Shown: positions 1 to 6,282 of the stretch, piece by piece
Layout: each line of letters starts with the position of its first letter
Position numbering within the stretch: the first letter of the stretch is position 1
DNA from: Candidatus Sumerlaeota bacterium
GTDB taxonomy: Bacteria > CG03 > SLGR01
Direction of reading: 5' to 3'
NCBI GenBank assembly: GCA_007136585.1
Contig: SLGR01000198.1
Coordinates: 1 to 6,630, forward strand
DNA: 6,630 nucleotides
Translations under genes and position numbers: made by a program
The notes under the pieces: generated by a model
What the model was told of the DNA's origin: nothing
Database searches by the model: none
The model's input: only the letters and a program-made list of their open reading frames with translations

Positions 1-179
1 CATTCTTTTCTTTCCTCCAATGCGTTTAAACTTCCCAGGCGACTTAACTCCATTACTAATGCAGCACCGAATACCGTAGCCGTTTTTATCTGCGGTCTTA
101 TACGATCGTCTTTTATCTGATCTATCCGACTTCTCAGATTGTATACTTTATCCGAATATCTCAGAAATCTTTTTAAGAC
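1..179 (-). CDS. Transposase, N-terminal fragment (runs off window; no conventional start codon)
   Basis: Reading 179 down to 1 gives about 59 uninterrupted codons beginning VLKRFLRYSDKVYNLRS, followed by RIRPQIKTATVFGAAL and LSRLGSLNALEE. The pattern 'RPQI-T-TVF' followed by 'RLGSLNALE' is typical of the N-terminus of IS-encoded DDE-type transposases found next to DUF6788 ORFs; this rests on recall of the family. The catalytic core lies outside the window. The frame has no ATG, GTG or TTG between its upstream stop (near 200) and an internal ATG about 42 codons into the homologous region. It is in the +1 frame relative to the accessory ORF, whose TAA is at 186-184. Translation may therefore need a rare start or a frameshift, or the copy may be decayed. 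The coordinate 179 marks where the recognisable sequence begins, not a proven start. Confidence 0.75.
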
Positions 180-183
180 AGCT

Positions 184-504
184 TTATCCTTTCTTTTTCA
201 ATCGCTCCCAGTAACTATCCGATATCTTCTCCAGCAACTGCAATATGTCCCGGTATCTTGTAACCCATTTTTTTACTTGTTCTTCTTTTTCTTTAGGGAT
301 GTACAACTGCTCAAGATTCCCGTTCTTGCTGCGGCTGAGATACATGGATTTATGTTTTTCTCCCCTATAGCACTTGCAGCCTTCTGTCCCGCAAGTGTGC
401 TGCCGGACTGTAAGCGAACCCCTGACGAACTCTCCCCAGCCAATATGGGGTTTCAACTTTGAGCGACTGTTCCTCTCTTTTTCTGACATCTGTATTCTTT
501 TCAC
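184..504 (-). CDS. DUF6788-type IS accessory protein
   Basis: This is a 106-residue basic protein with no known enzymatic role. The centre carries the family-like pattern RGSLTVRQHTCGTEGCKC (roughly residues 28-45), with cysteines at 38, 43 and 45 that could bind a metal. It continues through a 'Y-S-NG-L-Q-YIPKE' stretch (about 55-72) to a charged, probably helical tail (73-106, KEEQVKKWVTRYRDILQLLEK). Family knowledge: small DUF6788 proteins often sit just upstream of IS transposases. Here the transposase frame follows within a few bases, so the protein is probably part of the element. The start is GTG at 504-502, chosen because AAGGAGGAG lies 5 nt upstream. An in-frame ATG at 489-487 is a less well-placed alternative. 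Confidence 0.75.
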   Translation of the reverse strand: MKRIQMSEKERNSRSKLKPHIGWGEFVRGSLTVRQHTCGTEGCKCYRGEKHKSMYLSRSKNGNLEQLYIPKEKEEQVKKWVTRYRDILQLLEKISDSYWERLKKKG

Positions 505-516
505 GACCTCCTCCTT
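505..516 (-). promoter_or_regulatory. Strong Shine-Dalgarno for the DUF6788 ORF
   Basis: The minus strand reads AAGGAGGAGGTC immediately before GTG at 504-502, which places AGGAGG about 5-6 nt from the start. This near-perfect anti-16S match decides in favour of the GTG start over the downstream ATG at 489-487. Confidence 0.7.
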
Positions 517-524
517 ATACCTTA

Positions 525-553
525 AGTATGTATAAGTTTAAACAAAAAGTCAA
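525..553 (-). promoter_or_regulatory. Putative sigma70-type promoter of the insertion sequence
   Basis: The minus strand has TTGACT (553-548, 5 of 6 matches to the -35 consensus), then a 17-nt AT-rich spacer and CATACT (530-525, 4 of 6 matches to TATAAT). The predicted transcript would start close to the AAGGAGGAG ribosome-binding site of the accessory ORF, giving a very short leader. It is a plausible transposase-operon promoter. It also sits between csaB and the IS, so the IS need not depend on read-through. Confidence 0.5.
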
Positions 554-619
554 CCCCCGGAGACGAATGCGAATTTGCTATTAATTTTTTACGAAGTGTT
601 TTTAGACGAGAGTTGTTTT

Positions 620-1657
620 CTAGTTACGGAATCGCTGAGTCGACCTGATGAACCCTTCCAGCACCTCCCAGCTTTCCTTCAGCCGCTCTCTGAGGTCGCC
701 GGATTTCCGGACCGGATATCCCCCGGAACCCGATGCCTTGAGCATCGCCCTGTAAAGCTCCCCGGCTGTAACTGACCCTGCTGGTATAAAAGGTATCCCC
801 ATATACTCGCAGAAACTGCTCACCTTGGGGTCGTAACTCAGCCCAACCGCCGGAACCCCGCATATAACCGCCGCCACGAGGGCGTGAAGTCTGCCGGCTG
901 CTACAACACTGGCCCCGGAAAAATATTCAAAGATATCTCCGGGGGTCTCCCAGGAGATCTCTTCAATTCCACCTCCCATTGAGTCCAGGCCGCGGTTTAA
1001 AGGCACGCTTAAGCACCTGTACCCTTTCTCCCGGAGTTTATCCGCGGCCGCCGACGCGGCCTCCATAAGCGGGAGAGATTTCCAGCGGCGGAGCGAGAAG
1101 ACCGCCGTAGGCGTCGGGGGTTCTTTTTTTCTTACACGCTCCGGATCGTACCCGAATACAGGGTCCGCCCCGAGCTTATACACCACTCCGGGGCAGAGTC
1201 TTTCAAAGAGTCTCCCGGACGCCGCGTCCCTGAGTATGACCAGTTCCAACCCCTTAAGTGTAAAAGCAGCCATAAACCTGCTCAAAGGGCGGTTGAACGG
1301 CCCCAGGCCCTGGTTAAAAACCACGGTCTTCTTCCCCGTTATCCGGGCGAGCCAGATAAGGCCGAGGTAGTAATATAAAGTAAACGGACCCGAGGAATCC
1401 TGCAGGAGGCTCCCGCCGCCCAGGAGCAGTATATCCGAAGAAAAAAGAGCCGCAACCACTTTCCGGAGCGAGTATCGGTTAACGCATATACAGGCGGCGG
1501 CGGGGCAGCTCCCCGGCCTGATCAGCACCTTTATCCCGGCAGAGGGGAAACGCCGGCGCAGCTCGGAGGTTATAGATTCAAGTATAAGCTCGTCGCCGGC
1601 ATTTTCAAACCCGTAATACCCGGCAATAAGAATACCGGGATCTTTTTCCTTTATCAT
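620..1657 (-). CDS. csaB: CsaB-type polysaccharide pyruvyl transferase
   Basis: This 345-residue cytosolic glycosyltransferase-fold enzyme is predicted to transfer a pyruvyl ketal from phosphoenolpyruvate to a sugar of a cell-surface or cell-wall glycan. The length and motifs suit the CsaB/PF04230 family: GYYGFENAGDE near residues 13-23, LLGGGSLLQDSSG at 78-90, NQGLGPF at 115-121, LRDAASGRLF at 142-151, GADPVF at 163-168, SLRRW at 188-192, GRLHAL at 255-260 and YDPKVSSF at 275-282. No frameshift or lost block is seen. The ATG at 1657 follows the upstream TAA by 12 nt, with AAGG overlapping that stop, which indicates cotranscription and likely coupling. In Bacillus, CsaB pyruvylates secondary cell-wall polymers that bind SLH domains; the true acceptor here is unknown. 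It ends in TAG just before the insertion sequence. Other pyruvyltransferases (WcaK, EPS types) share the fold, but the YDPKV and GGGSLLQD blocks favour CsaB. Confidence 0.92.
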   Translation of the reverse strand: MIKEKDPGILIAGYYGFENAGDELILESITSELRRRFPSAGIKVLIRPGSCPAAACICVNRYSLRKVVAALFSSDILLLGGGSLLQDSSGPFTLYYYLGLIWLARITGKKTVVFNQGLGPFNRPLSRFMAAFTLKGLELVILRDAASGRLFERLCPGVVYKLGADPVFGYDPERVRKKEPPTPTAVFSLRRWKSLPLMEAASAAADKLREKGYRCLSVPLNRGLDSMGGGIEEISWETPGDIFEYFSGASVVAAGRLHALVAAVICGVPAVGLSYDPKVSSFCEYMGIPFIPAGSVTAGELYRAMLKASGSGGYPVRKSGDLRERLKESWEVLEGFIRSTQRFRN

Positions 1658-1669
1658 AGTTCCCGGCCT

Positions 1670-3892
1670 TTACTCCAGATGTTTCAGTCCGGCTTCGGCC
1701 CGCCGGTTTCCGGGGACCAGCCGCTTTACAGCAAGGTACAGCCTCCGGGCCTCCTCTTTCATCCCAAGTTCAAGGTTAAGGTCAGCGGCCTTTAGAAGAA
1801 GTTCCGGGTCAGACGGAATCAGTTCAAGAGCATCTGAAACCCTGGAGAGGGCTTCTTCCGTCTTTTCTTCTCTCTGCAGGTCGGCTGCGGAGTCTAGAAA
1901 TTCTGAGATCTCTTCCTCTCTATCCTCTCTTAAAGCCGCTGCGGTTCTAAGGGCCCCGGAGACCGCCGCGGCTTCTTCAGGGTAAATTTCAAGAGCCGAG
2001 ATATAGGCGGCGGCCGCTTCTGAGACTCTCCCTGCAAGTTCAAGGTGGCGGGCGTAATTTATAAGATACCCTGCGGATCTCTCAAACTCCAGTAAACGGG
2101 CGTAAAGACGCGCGGCTTCCCCGTGCTTACCCAGGGATCCCAGGGTATCACCCTTCATTCTCAATATATCCGGGGAGACAGGGTTTATAGAGAAAGCCTT
2201 CTCCAGATCCCGCAGAGCCTCTTCCGGCTCCTCCTCCTGAAGAAGCATAACAGCCCGGTTAAAATATATCTCATCGTACCCGGGGTTTGCCCCGATGGCC
2301 TCGGTATAAGCGGAAACTGCTCTGCGGCGGTAAGCAGGATCGTCGTAGCTCATACGGGCGTACACGTTTCCTAGTTCGTACAGGGAATCCACTATGGGGT
2401 AGTAACTGCGGCTTTTCTGAAGCTCCTCCTCGGCATCAAAGAGCCTTCCCTGCCTTGAATATCCGAAACCGGAAAAGTAATGAACCGCGGACCTGAAATA
2501 CCTGTAATTGTAAAGAGTTACCCAGATAAGAAGCGCCCCGGCAGCAGCCGGGAGTAACCGGCTCAGCCGCCCGGTCCTTATTACTCTTTTCGGGCTGGAT
2601 GCCAGACGCCGCCCCTGACCTGCCAGAAACCCGAGATTCAGCCAGAATACAAGGGCGGGTATGGGAAAGAAGAGAGATACGTTCAGAAGGTTATCAACCC
2701 AGAACGAGAATGCCGCCACCGTAAGAAGAAGCGCCCCTGTCCGGGCCCCGCCTGTGGCGTGCCGGCAGAGCGCGGTTGCGTACTTCAGAAAGACTATCAT
2801 AAAAAGCAGGTAAAGCCCCGTTCCGGCTATACCTGTCTGAGCCAGTATCTCCAGAAAGAAATTATGGGCGTTATTCGCGTGTGTCCTGAGATCCCTGTAC
2901 TGCGGTCTTTCCACCAGGCGCCCCTGGTAAAAAGGATAGAATATTTCAAAATTCCCCCACCCCCGCCCGGCCAGCGGGGTATCCCGGAACATCTTAAGCG
3001 AAGACTCCCATATCAGCTGTCTCTGAGTAAGGGCCGCTCCCATCTGCCTGGTACTGAACATTGAAACCACCCTCTGCGAGAACTGACGCGAAGAGACCGC
3101 AAATACACCTCCTGTCAGAACCGCCGCCGCGGCCGATACCAGGATATAACTCCTTACCTTGCGTGGCAGGGCCTCTTTCTTAATCAGGGCGTAGATAACG
3201 AGAAAACCTATCCCGGAGAAGAGCCCTAAAAAGGCGCTGCGAGTCATTGCTATGCTGAGCCCCGCCAGGTTAACCGTAAGAAGCAGGACCCACCCCAGTA
3301 TTTTTTTCTCTCCCGCGGCACGGTAAATTATCCAGTACACGGCTACCATAAGAAATGAAGAAAGGAAATTGGGGTTTCCCAGAGTGGAGATACTCCTCTG
3401 CCCGTAGGGATCAATCCCTTCAGGCCATATGAAATCCAGGTTGAGAAACTGAAGCACCGCGTAAGCCGAGGCAAGGGTCGCGGCCGCTATGACCACCGCT
3501 CTTATCTTCTTTCCCATCCTCTCGTCTGAGGCGGCGGCAAAGTAAAAAGGCAGCACCCCGCTGAAAAAAAACATCAGAAGAGCCCTTCCCGAGTACCCTT
3601 TTATAGCCGAAGAGTACCCGGGGAACCTTATAATCGAGACCGGCAGTGATAAGAGACAGAACCCGAAAAAAAGAAGAAGGGGCAGGTCAAGAAAAGTTGC
3701 CGGGAGCCTGACCTCCCTCTTCCCGGCGAGGCCGACTGCAAGAAGAAAGACCGAGAGGGCAAACATAACCTGGAGAACCCTCTCCTGTATAAGGTACGGG
3801 TTCCTGGTCAGGTTTGTAAAGAAAATAAGCGGTGATATAAGGAGGGCTGCCAGAAATATCCCGCGGGATAAGCCTGTTGTATTTACCTTCAA
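1670..3892 (-). CDS. O-antigen ligase/polymerase-like membrane protein with C-terminal TPR domain (second copy)
   Basis: This 740-residue protein is predicted to join or polymerise lipid-linked glycans on the outer face of the cytoplasmic membrane. About a dozen hydrophobic segments fill residues 10-465. Within them are GNPNF at 172-176, TRSAFLG at 217-223, a large extracytoplasmic loop at about 267-355 with GRGWGNFEIFYPFYQ (309-323) and the histidine block THANNAHNFFLEIL (337-350), and DNLLNVSLF at 400-408. This is the Wzy_C/WaaL-family pattern. Residues about 480-740 form a TPR solenoid, for example around 502-537, 540-571, 606-638 and 693-725, probably outside the cytoplasm if the last helix (446-465) is as drawn. 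The start is TTG at 3892-3890, overlapping the preceding gene's TGA as TTGA; there is no other early start before a Met at residue 43. Ligase versus polymerase cannot be told from sequence. Confidence 0.9.
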   Translation of the reverse strand: MKVNTTGLSRGIFLAALLISPLIFFTNLTRNPYLIQERVLQVMFALSVFLLAVGLAGKREVRLPATFLDLPLLLFFGFCLLSLPVSIIRFPGYSSAIKGYSGRALLMFFFSGVLPFYFAAASDERMGKKIRAVVIAAATLASAYAVLQFLNLDFIWPEGIDPYGQRSISTLGNPNFLSSFLMVAVYWIIYRAAGEKKILGWVLLLTVNLAGLSIAMTRSAFLGLFSGIGFLVIYALIKKEALPRKVRSYILVSAAAAVLTGGVFAVSSRQFSQRVVSMFSTRQMGAALTQRQLIWESSLKMFRDTPLAGRGWGNFEIFYPFYQGRLVERPQYRDLRTHANNAHNFFLEILAQTGIAGTGLYLLFMIVFLKYATALCRHATGGARTGALLLTVAAFSFWVDNLLNVSLFFPIPALVFWLNLGFLAGQGRRLASSPKRVIRTGRLSRLLPAAAGALLIWVTLYNYRYFRSAVHYFSGFGYSRQGRLFDAEEELQKSRSYYPIVDSLYELGNVYARMSYDDPAYRRRAVSAYTEAIGANPGYDEIYFNRAVMLLQEEEPEEALRDLEKAFSINPVSPDILRMKGDTLGSLGKHGEAARLYARLLEFERSAGYLINYARHLELAGRVSEAAAAYISALEIYPEEAAAVSGALRTAAALREDREEEISEFLDSAADLQREEKTEEALSRVSDALELIPSDPELLLKAADLNLELGMKEEARRLYLAVKRLVPGNRRAEAGLKHLE

Positions 3893-6111
3893 GATCCGAG
3901 TTCTTCCAGTTTCCTCTCCAGGTTACCGTCACCGGGGCGAAGCTCAAGCATTCTCCTGTAAATTGAAGCGGCATCTTCCTTTCTCTGCTGCTCTTCATAG
4001 AACGCCCCCAGGGCCCCGAGAATATCCAGATCCTCCGGGTTGGCCTCAACCCCCTCCAGGAAGACCCTTTCCACCTCGTCGGTCTCACCCATTCTTCTCA
4101 GAAAACTGGCAAGGTTGAGAAAAGTCTCGGGAACATCGGGGTTCCTCCTGACAGGTTCCTCAAAATATCTCCGGGCTTTCTCAGTATCTCCCCGCTGTAG
4201 GTTTATCATACCCAACCTGAAGTAGGAGTAGGGAAAGACAGGATCAACTATATTGATGTACCGCCTGAAACTCCTCTCGGCCTCCTCGATGTTATCCATT
4301 CTGAGGTGCATCATCCCTTCCTGAAAATGGAGCTGGACGTAGTTAGGGAACATTGACCTTACCCGTTTATAGGCATCAACGGCCTGGGAATAATAATGTT
4401 CGGCCTCCTGCCTTCTCCCGGCCTGCATCGCCTCGGAAAGCTGGTCGTTATAGACGTTTCCTTCAAAATAATAGGCCATTATAAATGACGGGTGGTACTC
4501 CTGCACCCTGTCGTAGAGTTCAAGAGCATCATCCCAGGCTCTGCGCTTGGAATGAGCTATGGCCCGGTTATGGTACCTGTTGGCGTTAAACCGCAGGGCG
4601 GCCTGAACCGAAGTTCGGTACCCCAGTATCATAAGTCCCAGTACCAGTATGAGGCGCGGACCGTAATTAACGGGGACCGGAGCGGACCCTCTACCCTTCT
4701 CATCTTTAAGCGGAGCCGAATGAACCACAAGCAGCCCAAGCATAACCCAGAGGATATAACCTGTTGATACAAACCTCGGGTTTACGTCCACAAAAGCATG
4801 CGTCAGGACCCCGATCAGCCCGGCTATCAGTCCGACCAGGTAGAACTCGTCATCTGTTTTTGCTTTCCCCACCCCCACCAGGGAGAGACGCTTAACGGCC
4901 ACGTAGAATATTCCCGCCAGCAGCCAGATAAATACAGTAAGCCCGAAAACACCCTCGTCAAAGAAGACCTCCATGAACTCGTTATGGGCGTGATCCGTCT
5001 GGGTATTATGTCTTCCCTCCAGATGAAATATCTCCGGGCGCCTGTAGGCGGGGTAGACTATCCTGAAAGTCTCTATCCCGTGACCAAGGAAAAAGGCCTG
5101 TGCCGGGCTTACGAATATAGGCTCCGAGATCATCTTCATAGTGGAACCCCAGGTGAAGAGTCTGAAAGTTATGGACCGCATTCTCTGCATTGAGGCTATG
5201 GTGACCGCAACGGAAGCAAAGAGCATCACAGCCGCTGTAATCCCCAGAGCTATCCTCTTTAAAACCTTCGGGTTTCCCTCAATGAGAAAGAGGGTGGCAA
5301 GAACAACAAAAACCGATATGTCGGCTGCGGCGCCCAGCCAGCTTCCCTTCGCCCCGCACCTGTATATATTATAGAGAACCGCAGCTATCATCGCGTACCA
5401 GTGCCACTTGCGGGTAAGCATAGCCTTGGCAAATACCAGAGGAAGCACCAGCACAAGCCATGCGCCGAAGAAATTCGGGTTGCCGAAAGTTGAGAAAGTC
5501 CCCCTGAAGGCCCCGGCCCATATATGCCAGTCAAGGCCGGCGGCCTGAATTATCCCGTAAACAACTATTATGACCAGGGATCCCATCACCCAGTTGAGCA
5601 CCCTCATGAAATCCTCTTTACGGTTAAACTCATATACTATCGCAAGGAAACTCCCCACATAAACTATGCGCCGGAGAAGTCCGGGCTCAAAGGTCTGGAG
5701 CTTGTATGGGGTCAGGGCAAACGATATCAGTCCCGAGAGCAGAAAGAGAAGCGCCGGAACCAGAACGTATTTCCTGTCGGATGCCAGTTTGAAGCTGCCG
5801 CGGTTAATCCTCTTTGCCAGCCAGATAATCAGAACCAGCGGCCCCCCTGTCTCAAGAAGTGTTATTTTTATCTGGGCAGAGTCATAGGTCTCAAGAAAAA
5901 AATGCACGGCTATGGTGCTGACAAGTATAGGAATAAGGTACTTCAGCATCCTGTCGGCGTACTCGTCAAGCCTGTTGAATATTATTCCGAGAAAAAGCCC
6001 GCCGATACTTAGAAAAGCTATTATATTGTGGATATTCTGCAGAAGGTTGCCGTCAAATATCCTTAGAAAAGGTATCAGAACGAAAAATGAAAATAAGATA
6101 ATATCAGTCAT
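3889..6111 (-). CDS. O-antigen ligase/polymerase-like membrane protein with C-terminal TPR domain (first copy)
   Basis: This 740-residue protein has the same architecture as the gene that follows it. Hydrophobic segments run from residue 3 to about 465, with a last one near 484-500. Family landmarks are RGTFSTFGNPNFFGAW at 203-218, KGSWLG at 255-260, GHGIETFRIVYPAYRRPE at 343-360, the histidine block TDHAHNEFMEVFFDEG at 372-387, and FVDVNPRF at 440-447. The C-terminal 240 residues are TPR-like helical pairs, for example around 505-538, 591-624, 626-658, 660-692 and 694-727, ending EEQQRKEDAASIYRRMLELRP. TPR units may bind partner proteins or measure and hold glycan-assembly components; this is inference. 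The ATG at 6111 has GGAGA about 9 nt upstream. The gene begins 38 nt after the tRNA 3' end and overlaps the next gene by 4 nt. Where the second copy has TRSAFLG this copy has AKGSWLG. Confidence 0.9.
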   Translation of the reverse strand: MTDIILFSFFVLIPFLRIFDGNLLQNIHNIIAFLSIGGLFLGIIFNRLDEYADRMLKYLIPILVSTIAVHFFLETYDSAQIKITLLETGGPLVLIIWLAKRINRGSFKLASDRKYVLVPALLFLLSGLISFALTPYKLQTFEPGLLRRIVYVGSFLAIVYEFNRKEDFMRVLNWVMGSLVIIVVYGIIQAAGLDWHIWAGAFRGTFSTFGNPNFFGAWLVLVLPLVFAKAMLTRKWHWYAMIAAVLYNIYRCGAKGSWLGAAADISVFVVLATLFLIEGNPKVLKRIALGITAAVMLFASVAVTIASMQRMRSITFRLFTWGSTMKMISEPIFVSPAQAFFLGHGIETFRIVYPAYRRPEIFHLEGRHNTQTDHAHNEFMEVFFDEGVFGLTVFIWLLAGIFYVAVKRLSLVGVGKAKTDDEFYLVGLIAGLIGVLTHAFVDVNPRFVSTGYILWVMLGLLVVHSAPLKDEKGRGSAPVPVNYGPRLILVLGLMILGYRTSVQAALRFNANRYHNRAIAHSKRRAWDDALELYDRVQEYHPSFIMAYYFEGNVYNDQLSEAMQAGRRQEAEHYYSQAVDAYKRVRSMFPNYVQLHFQEGMMHLRMDNIEEAERSFRRYINIVDPVFPYSYFRLGMINLQRGDTEKARRYFEEPVRRNPDVPETFLNLASFLRRMGETDEVERVFLEGVEANPEDLDILGALGAFYEEQQRKEDAASIYRRMLELRPGDGNLERKLEELGS

Positions 6112-6149
6112 TTCAGATGGTCTCCGGTCCTCCCCCCAGAGGCAAAACC

Positions 6150-6224
6150 TGGAGCCGGTGAGGAGACTCGAACTCCTGACCTATCCCTTACGAGGGGATT
6201 GCTCTGCCACTGAGCTACACCGGC
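6150..6224 (-). tRNA. tRNA-Thr (anticodon CGT), CCA encoded
   Basis: The minus strand folds into a full cloverleaf: acceptor GCCGGTG/CACCGGC; D-arm GCTC-AGTGGCA-GAGC; anticodon arm ATCCC-CTCGTAA-GGGAT with CGT at 6192-6190, decoding ACG; variable loop AGGTC; T-arm AGGAG-TTCGAGA-CTCCT. All stems pair completely. The body is 72 nt with discriminator T at 6153, followed by an encoded CCA at 6152-6150. It is probably the first product of a transcript from the promoter at 6266-6237, with the ligase-TPR genes downstream. Confidence 0.97.
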
Positions 6225-6236
6225 TTTTAGTGATGA

Positions 6237-6266
6237 ATATTAACTTATTAGGACCGGGGCTGTCAA
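6237..6266 (-). promoter_or_regulatory. Sigma70-type promoter for tRNA-Thr and probably the downstream envelope operon
   Basis: The minus strand carries a perfect TTGACA (6266-6261), an 18-nt spacer and TAATAT (6242-6237, 4 of 6 matches to TATAAT). The expected transcription start near 6230 is only about 6 nt before the mature tRNA 5' end at 6224, a usual spacing for a bacterial tRNA gene. No promoter-like sequence or terminator is visible in the 38 nt between the tRNA and the next ATG, so the ligase-TPR/csaB genes probably use this promoter. Confidence 0.65.
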
Positions 6267-6282
6267 TGATAAAAAAAACCTG

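Larger units (their letters stand above)
1..553 (-). mobile_element. Insertion sequence, promoter-proximal end (partial; outer boundary unresolved)
   Basis: This segment holds a promoter, a small DUF6788-type accessory ORF and the N-terminal part of a transposase. All read on the minus strand and run out of the window at position 1. Sampled composition is clearly more AT-rich (about 32% GC at 121-180) than the neighbouring csaB gene (about 65% GC at 721-780), as expected for an acquired element. The accessory-ORF-plus-transposase order is known from bacterial IS elements. I could not identify the terminal inverted repeat or target-site duplication. The outer end must lie between the -35 box near 553 and the csaB stop at 620. 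The other end is outside the window. The IS family is not assigned. Confidence 0.65.

Noticed and set aside
139-462. 107-codon open frame on the plus strand
   Set aside because: It is antisense to the DUF6788-type ORF, which has a strong ribosome-binding site and family pattern; the plus product is Phe/Leu-rich noise.
555-619. Search for a terminator or IS inverted repeat in the csaB-IS gap
   Set aside because: Only very short imperfect pairings such as GCGAA/TTTGC without a loop were seen, which is too little to call either a terminator or a terminal inverted repeat.
480-2374. TPR-encoding DNA considered as a tandem DNA repeat
   Set aside because: The TPR units in the second ligase gene (coding positions within about 1670-2374) are similar only as loose protein motifs; no repeated DNA units are seen. 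No CRISPR-like repeat-spacer pattern exists in the window.
3687-4088. 133-codon open frame on the minus strand across the ligase gene junction
   Set aside because: It is an alternative frame over the end of one ligase-TPR gene and the start of the next; the product is low-complexity, rich in Arg, Trp and Pro, and unlike any family.
4798-5193. 131-codon open frame on the plus strand
   Set aside because: It is antisense to the histidine-loop region of the first ligase-TPR gene, which has clear family motifs; no homologous pattern is seen in the plus-strand product.
5524-6012. 162-codon open frame on the plus strand
   Set aside because: It lies wholly antisense to the membrane domain of the first ligase-TPR gene and shows no recognisable domain or ribosome-binding context; it is a shadow of real coding sequence.
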